From Motiliproteus sediminis (lineage in GTDB: Bacteria > Pseudomonadota > Gammaproteobacteria > Pseudomonadales > Balneatricaceae), in contig NZ_JAERQK010000002.1 in the NCBI RefSeq assembly GCF_017912535.1, forward strand, positions 124,001-188,000: 64,000 nt of DNA, given 5' to 3'. Shown here piece by piece: positions 8,837 to 17,981 of the stretch (position 1 is its first letter; each line of letters starts with the position of its first letter). The translations under genes were made by a program, and so were the position numbers. The notes under the pieces are model-generated. The model worked only from the letters and a program-made list of their open reading frames with translations. It made no database searches and had not been told where the DNA came from.

Positions 8837-9588
8837 AAGTGCACCTGTAGGCCTGCATAAGGACCTGAAAAGGTCAGGTCGGTATCTAGGTTATCGACAT
8901 CATCCAGTTCAAGCCGCGTCTCCCGGTAGCCCAACTGGATACCCACGTCGATGGCCATATTATCGATCACATTGTACTGAATCTGTACCTGGTAATCGTA
9001 GAAGCTGCTGTCGCCAACTGCCAGACCACTGAACTCACCGCCAATACTGAGTCCCGTTAACGGCAGCTCTGCCTGTGCGGCTATGTAGAGCGTCGGCAGA
9101 TAGCCATCAAAGTCTACCCGCTCTCTATTGGCGGGGTTGGCATCTTCAGTCACGGTCACGAAGCCGTCCATCTGCATCACGTTCAGTCCCAGATCCAGAC
9201 TGACCACGTTATCCAACAGTTCGTAGTAAAGAATAATATCGTTGTGGCTAAAATCGACATCAGTGGTCACATCACCGGTAAAGGTCGAGCCCTCGAAGGT
9301 AAAGTTAACGCTACCCGTGCCGCGACTTTCGAGATCGGTGTGCTTAAGCTTGATATTGGGAATCAGCGGAATCGGATGCTCCAGCGCCACGTAATAAACA
9401 TTCTGTTTATCCTTGGCAAAATCGAGATCGCCGCTCTGCGGTTGTCCGGCCGTACCGATACCACCTTTACCGTCCATGTCCCACACCTGCGCGCCGGCGG
9501 TCAGTCCCAACACCGTGTCCGCCTGAACCGGCGCCGCCACACCCAAGGTAGCCAGTGCGCTGATGCCTAGCCAATTCTTCAGTTTCAT
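8833..9588 (-). CDS. Outer-membrane beta-barrel protein, TIGR04219-like
   Basis: 251 residues: a signal peptide ending in VAAPVQA, then alternating amphipathic strands and a terminal aromatic residue (YAGLQVHF), the usual outer-membrane insertion signal. It matches my recollection of the TIGR04219 outer-membrane family, whose function is unknown. The ATG at 9586-9588 is chosen because AAGGA lies seven bases before it; an ATG six bases upstream would nearly touch that site. It is followed without a gap by the secreted protein gene. Confidence 0.75.
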   Translation of the reverse strand: MKLKNWLGISALATLGVAAPVQADTVLGLTAGAQVWDMDGKGGIGTAGQPQSGDLDFAKDKQNVYYVALEHPIPLIPNIKLKHTDLESRGTGSVNFTFEGSTFTGDVTTDVDFSHNDIILYYELLDNVVSLDLGLNVMQMDGFVTVTEDANPANRERVDFDGYLPTLYIAAQAELPLTGLSIGGEFSGLAVGDSSFYDYQVQIQYNVIDNMAIDVGIQLGYRETRLELDDVDNLDTDLTFSGPYAGLQVHF

Positions 9589-9890
9589 CGTCATATCCTT
9601 TATCGCTGTCCTGAAAAGCAGGGCTCCACCCTGGTAGCGCGTCCCGAGCCAGAGTGACCGCCTTGGCCAAGAGTACCCCCGCCGTGCTCTGCTGCCCACC
9701 CCCGCACTGCGGTTAAAACTGCCAAAACATGATCCGGGGCAAACCTTTAGCGCGCCGACCAGATGGAGGCATGGGCACTATACTGTCGGAACCTCTGTCT
9801 CGATAACAGATCAGCGAGCCGTTTCTGCCATGTGGCAACATATTTTTACCCACAACTCCCGCCGCCCGGCGGCAAGGAACTCAGTTCCTC
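9589..9890. other. Divergent intergenic region with a hairpin at the cyclase ribosome site
   Basis: About 300 bases without a convincing gene. It should hold the promoters of the outer-membrane pair and the diguanylate cyclase, but I see no clear -35/-10 pair. Just before the cyclase ATG there are two inverted repeats: a GC stem from 9861 (GCCGC/GCGGC), and GGAACT-C-AGTTCC at 9876-9888, which contains the AAGGA ribosome site. Confidence 0.4.
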
Positions 9891-11105
9891 ATGGATAACC
9901 AGTCCTATCGGCAACCCCCTTCTCAGCCGCCAGAGCGGGTGCGCTTCCCCTGGCGTATTTTTTCGCTGGTCGGAGTAGCCACCGTGGTACTGCTGCTGGT
10001 GATCGGATACAGCTTTCGTCTGGGTCACCATATGACTGCGCAGTATGCGCCCCTGATCGGCGCGGCCCAAAGCCTGCGCATAGAAACCACTCTCGCCCAC
10101 CTGTGGCTCGAAGAGATACTGAGCGGTGATGACAGTGAAGAGTTCGCTACCGTTGAAGGGCACCTGCATGCAGCGCGCACCTATGCCAAGCTGATGCTGC
10201 AGGGGGGTGAGTATCGTGACGGCCTCTATCTGCCCCTCAGCGACCCGCTTCTGCGCCGGCAGGTCGAGAACCTGCAAAGCTCACTGGGTCGCATCGAAGC
10301 GATCACCCGGCAGCGCTACCAGGCACTGGGAAGCGACGCCCCCGGCTCACCCATCGACCGCCAGTTCGACACCACCTTCAGACAGTTTTCAACCCAGGCG
10401 GACGGCGTCGCCACGGAGCTAAAAAAACAGGTCAACGCCGAGCTGAACCGTTTTCGCCAGCTGCAGTTCAGTCTGATTGCAGGTTGCGTGCTGCTGGCCG
10501 GTTTGCTGCTGCTGACCCTCTACCGATATGAACGCCAGAGGGTGCGTCACCTACGCACCATCTACCGGACTAATCAGTTACTGGATCGCCTCAGCCTCAC
10601 CGACGGGCTGACAGGCATTCCCAACCGGCGTTACTTCGATCAGCAGCTCGCAGCCGAATGGCAGCGGGCCCAGCGAGAACAGACACCGCTGACGCTGGTG
10701 ATGGTCGATATCGACTACTTCAAGCTTTACAACGACCATTACGGCCATCAGCAAGGCGACCACTGCCTGCAACAGGTCGCCTCGGCGCTCGAGTACTTTT
10801 GTCAGCGCCCTGCGGATGTTGCCGCCCGCTACGGGGGCGAAGAGTTCGCCCTGATACTGCCCAACACCGCGGGCGCAGAAGCGCAGATAGACCGACTCGG
10901 AGCCGCCATCGAGGCACTCAACATACCCCACCTCAACAGCCCCATCGCCAGTCACATCACCGCCAGTATCGGCTACTGCACCCTGTTACCCCAAGCGGGA
11001 CACTCCTCGGCACAGTTGGTAGAGGCCGCCGACGGCGCCCTCTACCGCGCCAAACACAGCGGCCGCAATCGCAGCGAAGCCTGCTGCCTGCCGGACGATG
11101 CCTAA
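9891..11105 (+). CDS. Membrane-anchored diguanylate cyclase (GGDEF domain)
   Basis: 404 residues. A transmembrane helix at about 25-45 and a second at about 190-212 flank a periplasmic helical sensor domain. The GGDEF domain (about 235-395) has the active-site motif GGEEF, DGLTGIPNRRYFD at its start and VDIDYFKLYND for metal binding. It should make cyclic di-GMP in response to an external signal. I see no RxxD inhibitory site five residues before GGEEF (ADVAARYGGEEF). Neighbouring chemoreceptor and solute-binding genes suggest a sensory neighbourhood. Confidence 0.92.
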   Translation: MDNQSYRQPPSQPPERVRFPWRIFSLVGVATVVLLLVIGYSFRLGHHMTAQYAPLIGAAQSLRIETTLAHLWLEEILSGDDSEEFATVEGHLHAARTYAKLMLQGGEYRDGLYLPLSDPLLRRQVENLQSSLGRIEAITRQRYQALGSDAPGSPIDRQFDTTFRQFSTQADGVATELKKQVNAELNRFRQLQFSLIAGCVLLAGLLLLTLYRYERQRVRHLRTIYRTNQLLDRLSLTDGLTGIPNRRYFDQQLAAEWQRAQREQTPLTLVMVDIDYFKLYNDHYGHQQGDHCLQQVASALEYFCQRPADVAARYGGEEFALILPNTAGAEAQIDRLGAAIEALNIPHLNSPIASHITASIGYCTLLPQAGHSSAQLVEAADGALYRAKHSGRNRSEACCLPDDA

Positions 11106-11629
11106 ACCTCACTGTTGACCCGCGACAAGCCCAGCTCGGGGTAAGCGATTCGTTCATCAGCATTCCCGGTTTGCCACGGACGGACCGCATCGCGCTGGCA
11201 AGCCACGGAGCGAGAGATCAGCGCACCATGCCCACTGATACCCTCGATACAGGGGCTAGCCGGCCACATCCGGAGGCGTCGACGGTGCCATCCGGGTGTG
11301 GCCGTCAACAGCCCGCACGGCTATCGAATCTGACTCGTGCCATCACCGAGCAGATCAATCGCACCAGCCACAAAACCGCCAACGGACAGGTAGCGGCGCT
11401 GACCAAGCGGCTACGGCAGTGAGCGGGTCGTTTTCCACGCTGAATGGGCGATAACTACGCCCCGGCTTCCCGTCACCAGCAAGGCCATACTCTTTTCTGA
11501 CCATTCGGTCGGTTATTGACTTTAGTCAAGGTTACAACACATACAGGCCCCTATACTCGCCGCCTAAACAGAGCCCCGATCTTTCTTGTTCGCACCGAGC
11601 GGGGCGGCATTTTCGCACCGGAGTAATCA
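11106..11629 (+). other. Intergenic region, one doubtful 64-codon frame
   Basis: 524 bases between the cyclase and the chemoreceptor. A frame at 11228-11422 (MPTDTLDTG... ending TKRLRQ) has no good ribosome site and unusual composition; I do not call it a gene. The last 130 bases are more AT-rich and presumably hold the chemoreceptor promoter (TATACT near 11560), without a convincing -35. Confidence 0.35.
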
Positions 11630-13171
11630 ATGCCCACTTCTTCGAACGCCATCCAAAGCCTAAGCTTCAAAATCAACCTCTTACTAGTAACCCTAGTAAC
11701 TCTGGTACTGGTAGCTTTCGGCAGTTACAACTATCTGGACCAGCGTGATGCTCAGCTTGCCCAGCTGCGCACTGCGGCAGAGTCCAGCCTCAACCGGCTG
11801 TCCATATCACTGGGTGAACCTTTGTGGAACTTTAACGACTCGTTGCTCAATCGCATCGTCGAATCAGAAATGAGTGCGGACGGCATCGCCGCAATATGGG
11901 TAGAAAGCGAAGGCGACAAACGCGCAGCGATGGGGCGTGATCAAGGTTGGCAGGCCGTTGCCATCGAAGCTCCTCCAAGGGCCAGCAGTTTTGAACTGAA
12001 TCAGGATGTGCTGTTTCAAGACGGTGATGAAAGCCAGATAGCTGGCAAAGTCACGCTTTATCTCGACCAACGCTTCGTCGATGCTGCCCTGTTACGCGAA
12101 CTGGTAAAGCTGGCAGTGCAAACCCTGCTGCTGGACATCATTCTATTCGCACTGATCGCGCTCATCATGCGCCGCCTTATCATCGAACCGCTGCATTCGG
12201 TCATCCGCACTGTCGAGGACATTGCCGACGGCGAGGGCGACCTCACCCAATCCCTCAATGCCTCGCGTAAGGACGAGTTTGGCTTGCTTGCCAGCAGCTT
12301 CAACCGTTTCACCGGCAAGTTACGCGAACTGACCGGAAACATCATCGGTGTGTCCGAGCAACTGTCCACCAGCGCCCAGACCACCGCCAGAATCACCCAG
12401 GACTCCAGTGACGGGCTCAGAATTCAACAGCAGGAGATGACGCAGGTCGCCACAGCAACCACTGAGATGGCGGCCACGATCAAAGAGGTGGCTCGCCATA
12501 GTAACGATGCCGCCGGTGCCGCCCAGCAAGCCAACGCCAAAACCGGCGACGGGCACAAGATTGCCGAAGATACGATCGCTTCTATCAACCAGTTGGCCTC
12601 GGAGCTGGAGAACACAACCAGCGTGATCCGCACCCTGGCAGCAGACAGTGAAAATATCGGCTCGATTCTGGAGGTGATCAACGGCATCTCCGAGCAAACC
12701 AACCTGCTGGCCCTGAATGCAGCGATAGAGGCGGCCCGTGCAGGTGAAATGGGCCGAGGATTCGCTGTCGTCGCCGACGAGGTTCGTAATCTGGCACAAC
12801 GCACCTCCGCCGCAACCCACGAAATCCAGGAGATGATCGAGCGTCTGCGCAAAGGGGCTGGCGACGCCGTATCAGTAATGGAGCGGAGCCGCACCCGTAC
12901 CGACGAGTGCGTCACCAATGCTGGTCGTGCCGGTGAAGCCTTACTGTCGATTCGCGAAGCGGTGACATTGATTAACGACATGAACCTGCAGATCGCCAGC
13001 GCCGCCGAGGAGCAAAGCGCCGTTAGCGAGGAGATCAATGCCAGCGTCACCCAGATCGCCGACATCGTCGATCAATCCGTAAGCCGGGCAACGGATGCGG
13101 CCCAGGCCAGCGACGAACAGGCCCAGCTATCGGCCCGACTGCAACAGCTGGTGGGCGTATTCAAGATCTAG
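11630..13171 (+). CDS. Methyl-accepting chemotaxis protein
   Basis: 513 residues. A first transmembrane helix (about 15-35), a short periplasmic domain of about 130 residues, and a second helix near 165-185 lead to a HAMP linker ([21 protein letters not shown]) and the cytoplasmic signalling hairpin, whose tip reads [20 protein letters not shown]. The small ligand domain has WNFNDSLL features seen in other four-helix or PAS-like sensors, but I do not recognise the ligand. The solute-binding gene immediately downstream may supply the signal. Confidence 0.94.
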   Translation: MPTSSNAIQSLSFKINLLLVTLVTLVLVAFGSYNYLDQRDAQLAQLRTAAESSLNRLSISLGEPLWNFNDSLLNRIVESEMSADGIAAIWVESEGDKRAAMGRDQGWQAVAIEAPPRASSFELNQDVLFQDGDESQIAGKVTLYLDQRFVDAALLRELVKLAVQTLLLDIILFALIALIMRRLIIEPLHSVIRTVEDIADGEGDLTQSLNASRKDEFGLLASSFNRFTGKLRELTGNIIGVSEQLSTSAQTTARITQDSSDGLRIQQQEMTQVATATTEMAATIKEVARHSNDAAGAAQQANAKTGDGHKIAEDTIASINQLASELENTTSVIRTLAADSENIGSILEVINGISEQTNLLALNAAIEAARAGEMGRGFAVVADEVRNLAQRTSAATHEIQEMIERLRKGAGDAVSVMERSRTRTDECVTNAGRAGEALLSIREAVTLINDMNLQIASAAEEQSAVSEEINASVTQIADIVDQSVSRATDAAQASDEQAQLSARLQQLVGVFKI

Positions 13172-13182
13172 TCAATTCAGTT

Positions 13183-13205
13183 TTCTTTGCAGGGACGGCA
13201 AAGAA
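13183..13205. repeat. Perfect 8-bp inverted repeat between chemoreceptor and solute-binding genes
   Basis: TTCTTTGC and GCAAAGAA flank a 7-base loop. There is no T-run, so it is not a classical terminator; it may be an operator or an mRNA stem that sets the ratio of the two genes. Confidence 0.5.
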
Positions 13206-13263
13206 TCTGTACTACGGATGCGGCGACATGGACCAGCTGCCGCTCTGCAATGAGAGCACAACT

Positions 13264-14010
13264 ATGAAAATGGCAAAAAACCTGATGCGGCTTGCAGCAA
13301 TCCTGCTGTTGGGAGTATCCGGCACGGCTTGGGCACAAACCGTCAATCTGTATACCTATCACCTGTCACCGCCCTTTGTATCTGGTAAAGGCGCGGGGCT
13401 GACTTACGACCTTGCCACCTATTTGAGCGAGAAATCAGCGGGTAAATACCAGTTTCAGGTCCAGGAACTACCACGCAAACGCCTCAACGAAGTGATCAAG
13501 AGCGATGACGCGGGCGTGGTGCCCTGGGTGATGCCGGCATGGTTCCAGGACAAAGAGGAAACCAGCTATCTGTGGACTCAGGGCTTTTTCCCGGACGGCA
13601 ACGCTCTGCTCTCGCCCGCCAGCGCCAAGATTGAGTACAACGGCGAGATCACCTCGCTTCACGGGCTGAAGTTTGGTGGCGTGCGCGGCCACAAGTATCA
13701 GGACATCGACGCTGCAGTCGAGGCTGGCAACATCAGTCGCCAGGACGCCCAGGATATCGATGCCAACCTCAGAAAGCTGGCCGCTGGTCGCATCGACTTT
13801 TCCTCCGCTGCAGATTCAGCCTCGCGCTATCTGGTTGCCGAGATGGGACTGAGCAGCAAGATCCACTTCTCCAGCACACCGCATACGCAGTACAACCGCC
13901 GTTTCCTGGTGATGAAAGCACTGCCTGAGGTCAAAGCCTTTTTGAGTCAGGTGGTGGCGGAGATGCCCACGGACGAAAAATGGGCGGCGATCGTGAGTCA
14001 GTATCAATAG
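13264..14010 (+). CDS. Periplasmic solute-binding protein, SBP_bac_3-like, orphan
   Basis: 248 residues with a signal peptide (LAAILLLGVSGTAWA) and the two-lobe amino acid/polar-solute binding fold in outline: YTYHLSPPFV at the start, then ELPRKRLNEVIK and a C-terminal MPTDEKWAAIVSQYQ. No ABC permease or ATPase is adjacent, so it is likely a sensor accessory and not a transporter part. It follows the chemoreceptor on the same strand and ends at a strong terminator, which suggests a two-gene unit for ligand detection. The ligand is unknown. Confidence 0.82.
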   Translation: MKMAKNLMRLAAILLLGVSGTAWAQTVNLYTYHLSPPFVSGKGAGLTYDLATYLSEKSAGKYQFQVQELPRKRLNEVIKSDDAGVVPWVMPAWFQDKEETSYLWTQGFFPDGNALLSPASAKIEYNGEITSLHGLKFGGVRGHKYQDIDAAVEAGNISRQDAQDIDANLRKLAAGRIDFSSAADSASRYLVAEMGLSSKIHFSSTPHTQYNRRFLVMKALPEVKAFLSQVVAEMPTDEKWAAIVSQYQ

Positions 14011-14025
14011 CCGCACAGGATCAGC

Positions 14026-14052
14026 AAAACCGGGCCAAGCCCGGTTTTTTTT
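14026..14052 (+). terminator. Rho-independent terminator
   Basis: AAAACCGGGC-CAA-GCCCGG followed by eight T residues, directly after the solute-binding gene. The A-run pairs with the T-run, so it may also serve the convergent channel gene. Confidence 0.93.
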
Positions 14053-14060
14053 CGGGTCTG

Positions 14061-14867
14061 TCAGCGCCGCTCCCGCTCGGCCAGCTGCTGTTCGAGCTGT
14101 TCCAGCTTGGCGTAGAGGTCAGCGATGGTCGGCTCGTGCGCTTCCAGCGCCTGCTGCTTGAGCAATTTTTCATGCTCGTCGTTCATCACGTTGACCACGA
14201 TACCGATCACCATATTGAGAAAGGCAAAGGCGGTAAAAAAGATAAAGCTGAGGTAGTAGAACCAACTCAGGGGATAAACCGCCATGGTTTCGTACATGAC
14301 GTCGGTCCAGTCCTCAAAGGTCATCACCCGGAACAACGTCAGCATTGAGATAGCGATATCACCCCAGAGCTCCGGGTTGATGGTTTCGAACAAGGTGGCA
14401 CCGATGGCGGCGTAGATGTAGAAGATGATAAACATCAGCAGCAGCACGTAACCCAGCTGTGGCAGCGCCTTGATCAGTGAGTTGAGCAGCATCCGCAGCT
14501 CCGGCACGATGGAGACCATCCGCAGCACCCGAAACACCCGCACCAGACGCGCCACCAGCGCCATATCGCTGTTATCGATCGGGATCAGACTGATCAGCAC
14601 GATCAGGGTATCGAACAGGTTCCAGGGATTCTTGAAAAAATCGCGCCGATTGGCTTCACCGAGGAAACGGATGGTGATCTCGGTCAGAAAGAAGGCGGTG
14701 ATCAGGTGGTCGAGCCAACCCAGCAACCGCTGCGGCGTCGGCGGCAGTTCGTAGGTTTTCACCCCCACCAGCAGCGCTGAGGCGATTATCACCGCCACCA
14801 CAAACAGCTCGAACGCTTTGTTGCTGCGGATTCGGTCGAAGGTAGCCTGAAGTTCTGAGGTATTCAT
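14061..14867 (-). CDS. One-domain voltage-gated cation channel (BacNav/BacCav-like)
   Basis: 268 residues, the size of bacterial NaChBac-type channels that work as tetramers. Helices S1-S4 cover about 20-125; S4 carries arginines R107, R110, R113 and R116 at three-residue spacing. The pore loop has TFEDWTD at 183-189, where NaChBac has TLESWAS. S6 (about 205-230) is followed by a C-terminal coiled coil (LYAKLEQLEQQLAER). The extra acidic residues at the filter resemble Ca2+-selective engineered or natural variants, so calcium permeation is possible; this is inference. It likely sets membrane excitability or motility responses. Confidence 0.88.
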   Translation of the reverse strand: MNTSELQATFDRIRSNKAFELFVVAVIIASALLVGVKTYELPPTPQRLLGWLDHLITAFFLTEITIRFLGEANRRDFFKNPWNLFDTLIVLISLIPIDNSDMALVARLVRVFRVLRMVSIVPELRMLLNSLIKALPQLGYVLLLMFIIFYIYAAIGATLFETINPELWGDIAISMLTLFRVMTFEDWTDVMYETMAVYPLSWFYYLSFIFFTAFAFLNMVIGIVVNVMNDEHEKLLKQQALEAHEPTIADLYAKLEQLEQQLAERERR

Positions 14868-14930
14868 GGGCAGGGTCTCACCGGCGACGAACGAACGTCC
14901 GCCGCCATGTCGGTTGCATCACTGACGGGT

Positions 14931-16430
14931 TTATTCGCTGATATTGTCCAACCCGCGGGTCGCCATCGCGACGGCGCGGAACACCGCCCGCCCCTTGTTC
15001 ATGGTTTCTTTCCACTCCAGCCGCGGGATGGAGTCGGCCACCACCCCGGCACCGGCCTGAATATGCAGCGTGCCATCCTTGATCACTGCAGTACGAATGG
15101 CGATGGCGGTATCCATGTTGCCGTTCCAGGACAGGTACCCCACCGCGCCGCCGTAGACGCCGCGTTTGACCGGTTCCAGCTCGTCGATGATCTCCATCGC
15201 CCGGATCTTGGGCGCACCACTCAAAGTACCGGCAGGATGGGTGGCGCGCAGCACATCGATGGCGCTCTTGCCCGGTTTGAGCTTACCGGTGACGTTGGAA
15301 ACAATATGCATCACGTGGGAGTACCGCTCGATCACCATCTTGTCGGTCAGCTCGACCGTGCCGATCTCTGCCACCCGACCGACGTCGTTACGGCCAAGAT
15401 CGATCAGCATCAGGTGCTCGGCGATCTCCTTGGGATCAGCCAGCAGCTCCTCCTCCATCGCCTTGTCCTGCTCGGGAGTGGCCCCGCGCTTGCGGGTACC
15501 GGCAATAGGACGCACGGTGACCTCACCGTCTTCAAGCCGCGCGAGGATCTCCGGCGACGAGCCCACCACATGAAAATCACCCAGATTAAGAGCGTACATG
15601 TAGGGCGAGGGATTGAGGCAGCGCAGCGCACGGTAAAGATCCAGCGGCCGGGCGCTGAACGGAATCGACATACGCTGGGCGATCACCGTCTGCATCACGT
15701 CACCGGCCAGGATGTACTCTTTGATCTTGTCTACCGCCGCTTCGAACGCGTCCTGCTCAAAGCCGGGCACGAAGTCGTCTTCGTTCACCCGTCCGGTTGC
15801 TGCAGGCGGCTCCACCGCGCCCGGCACGGCAAAGCGCAGCCTCGCCACCAGCTCATCCAGACGCAGCCCGGCCTGCTCAAAGGCGCCCTCTTCAGCCGGA
15901 TCGGCGTGCACGATCAGGATCAGCTTGCCGCTCAGGTTATCGAACACCACCAGCTCGTCAGACACCATCAGCAGAATATCGGGGGTTCCCAGTGCATCCG
16001 GCGGAATATTGCTGAGCTTGGGTTCGATATAGCGCACGGTGTCGTAGCCAAAGTACCCCACCAGCCCGCCGTTGAACCGCGGCAGACCATCGATATGGGG
16101 TACCCGGTAGCGCTGGTGAAAGCTCTCGACAAAGGCCAGCGGGTCATCGCTGTGCTGCTGCTCTACCACCTCACCGTCCGTGGTGACGCTGACCTCGTGG
16201 TCGTGCACCTTGAGCACGGTACGACAGGGCAGGCCGATGATGGAGTAGCGCCCCCACTTTTCTCCGCCCTGCACCGATTCCAGCAAGTAGCTGTAAGGGC
16301 CATCGGCCAGTTTCAGGTAGGTGCTCAGCGGGGTGTCGAGATCAGCCAGTACTTCACGGCTGACGGGAATACGGTTGTAGTTGGCGGCGGCCAGTTCGGC
16401 AAAACGTTCAGGGGTCATGGGTCTATCCAT
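14931..16430 (-). CDS. trpE: Anthranilate synthase component I
   Basis: 499 residues, normal length. It makes anthranilate from chorismate with ammonia from TrpG, the first step of tryptophan synthesis. Family motifs include [15 protein letters not shown] in the N-terminal domain that binds tryptophan for feedback inhibition, and [30 protein letters not shown] and [16 protein letters not shown] in the chorismate-binding domain. No leader peptide with Trp codons was seen upstream, and no clear ribosome site decides between the ATG at 16430 and one four codons later. It is the last gene after rpe and gph. Confidence 0.96.
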   Translation of the reverse strand: MDRPMTPERFAELAAANYNRIPVSREVLADLDTPLSTYLKLADGPYSYLLESVQGGEKWGRYSIIGLPCRTVLKVHDHEVSVTTDGEVVEQQHSDDPLAFVESFHQRYRVPHIDGLPRFNGGLVGYFGYDTVRYIEPKLSNIPPDALGTPDILLMVSDELVVFDNLSGKLILIVHADPAEEGAFEQAGLRLDELVARLRFAVPGAVEPPAATGRVNEDDFVPGFEQDAFEAAVDKIKEYILAGDVMQTVIAQRMSIPFSARPLDLYRALRCLNPSPYMYALNLGDFHVVGSSPEILARLEDGEVTVRPIAGTRKRGATPEQDKAMEEELLADPKEIAEHLMLIDLGRNDVGRVAEIGTVELTDKMVIERYSHVMHIVSNVTGKLKPGKSAIDVLRATHPAGTLSGAPKIRAMEIIDELEPVKRGVYGGAVGYLSWNGNMDTAIAIRTAVIKDGTLHIQAGAGVVADSIPRLEWKETMNKGRAVFRAVAMATRGLDNISE

Positions 16431-16574
16431 TCAACAAAGATCAACAACAACGAGGCGACAGTATGTTCTCAGCCTCGCCATCGTTGGCTGCGCGCGATTG
16501 CTGTGGGGCGCATATCGGCCATCGGTAGACCCTTAGTCAGACGTTAGGTAATGGGTAAATCAAGGCAAAAAACC

Positions 16575-17249
16575 TTATAGCAGCTCGGTCAGTGAATCAA
16601 CCGTCCAATCGGCCCCCGCCTCACTGATGGGAGTACCGTGGTTATAGCCATAGCTGACACAGGCCACCGGCATCCCTGCGGCGCGGGCGGCGCGCACATC
16701 GGTCATCGAATCACCCACCATCAGGCAACGCTCGGGCGCCACGCCGAAATGCTCGGCCGCATGCTGCAACGGTGCCGGATGGGGCTTTTTGGTTGCCAGG
16801 CTGTCGCCGCCCAACACCAGCGCGAAGTGGCCGTCGATCCCAAAGCTGTCCAGCAGCGGCGGCACAAAGCGCTCCGGCTTGTTGGTCACCACCGCCATCG
16901 GCACCTGACGCGCACTCAGTTGTTGCAGGCATTCGCTGACGCCGGGATAGAGCCGGGTGCCCACTTCCGGTTGTTCGCCATAAAACTCCAGAAACAGTGC
17001 TAATGCGTCCTCAACCTGATCGGCAGCGGGTGCGGGAAGCGCCTCACGGTTGCCCGCCAGCGCGCGCTCGACCAGCTTCTGCGCACCGTTGCCTACCCAG
17101 TCGCGCACCTTGTCGACACCTGCTTGCGGTCGCCCCAGCGCGGCCAGAGTACGGTCCACCGCGGCAGCCAGGCTGGGTACGCTGTCTACCAGGGTACCGT
17201 CGAGATCAAACAGTACCGCCTCCGGCGGCAGGGTGGAAAAAGGCGACAT
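16575..17249 (-). CDS. gph: Phosphoglycolate phosphatase (HAD family)
   Basis: 224 residues. The HAD nucleophile motif is LFDLDGTLVDS at the start, VTNKP supplies motif II, and GDSMTDVRAARAAGM is the C-terminal acidic motif. It removes phosphate from 2-phosphoglycolate formed during DNA repair. It lies three bases after rpe and before trpE, an arrangement also found in Pseudomonas. Confidence 0.93.
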   Translation of the reverse strand: MSPFSTLPPEAVLFDLDGTLVDSVPSLAAAVDRTLAALGRPQAGVDKVRDWVGNGAQKLVERALAGNREALPAPAADQVEDALALFLEFYGEQPEVGTRLYPGVSECLQQLSARQVPMAVVTNKPERFVPPLLDSFGIDGHFALVLGGDSLATKKPHPAPLQHAAEHFGVAPERCLMVGDSMTDVRAARAAGMPVACVSYGYNHGTPISEAGADWTVDSLTELL

Positions 17250-17252
17250 CGA

Positions 17253-17921
17253 TCAGACCCTGGCCAGTTCGGCGCGCATGGCGGCGATGGTGGCGGCGTA
17301 ATCGTCGGTATTGAAGATGGCAGAACCAGCGACAAAGGTATCGGCCCCCGCGCGGGCGATCTCGGCAATATTGCCGACCCCCACGCCACCGTCGATTTCC
17401 AGGCGAATATCACGACCACTGGCGTCGATCAGCTGGCGCGCTTCGGCCAGCTTGTTGAGGGTATGGGGAATAAACTTCTGCCCGCCGAACCCGGGGTTGA
17501 CCGACATCAGCAGCACCATGTCGAGTTTGTCCATCACGTGCTCAAGACAGTGCAGCGGGGTGGCGGGATTGAACACCAGTCCCGCCTTGCAACCACCATC
17601 GCGGATCAGCTGCAGACTGCGGTCGATATGCTCGCTCGCTTCCGGGTGGAAGGTGATATAGGTGGCGCCAGCCTCGATAAAGTCGCCAATAATCCGGTCC
17701 ACCGGCTTGACCATCAGGTGAACGTCGATCGGTGCCTGAATGCCGTGGTTACGCAGCGCCTTGCACACCATCGGGCCGATGGTGAGGTTGGGCACGTAGT
17801 GGTTGTCCATCACGTCGAAATGGACGATGTCGGCCCCGGCCGCCAGCACGTTGTCGACCTCTTCACCCAGGCGGGCGAAGTCGGCGGAAAGAATCGAAGG
17901 TGCAATCTGAAAATCGGTCAT
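17253..17921 (-). CDS. rpe: Ribulose-phosphate 3-epimerase
   Basis: 222 residues, a complete TIM barrel. [17 protein letters not shown] at the N-terminus, [14 protein letters not shown] with the metal-binding histidine and aspartate, and [14 protein letters not shown] are family signatures. It interconverts ribulose 5-phosphate and xylulose 5-phosphate in the pentose phosphate pathway. First gene of the rpe-gph-trpE unit. Confidence 0.97.
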   Translation of the reverse strand: MTDFQIAPSILSADFARLGEEVDNVLAAGADIVHFDVMDNHYVPNLTIGPMVCKALRNHGIQAPIDVHLMVKPVDRIIGDFIEAGATYITFHPEASEHIDRSLQLIRDGGCKAGLVFNPATPLHCLEHVMDKLDMVLLMSVNPGFGGQKFIPHTLNKLAEARQLIDASGRDIRLEIDGGVGVGNIAEIARAGADTFVAGSAIFNTDDYAATIAAMRAELARV

Positions 17922-17981
17922 GGAGTCCCCGGACGGCTGGTCGCTGAATTCGGCCGCTATTCTACCCCAACCGCGGCCAGC

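Noticed and set aside
11228-11422. 64-codon frame after the diguanylate cyclase
   Set aside because: No ribosome site and low-complexity basic/polar sequence; too weak to call.
14882-14904. Interrupted stem between the channel gene and trpE
   Set aside because: Stem CGGC-GACG/CGTC-GCCG has a bulge and no T-run, so it is not convincing as a terminator.
16431-16574. Possible trp leader/attenuator upstream of trpE
   Set aside because: A 6-bp stem (CGAGGC/GCCTCG) is present, but no short frame with Trp codons and no T-run.
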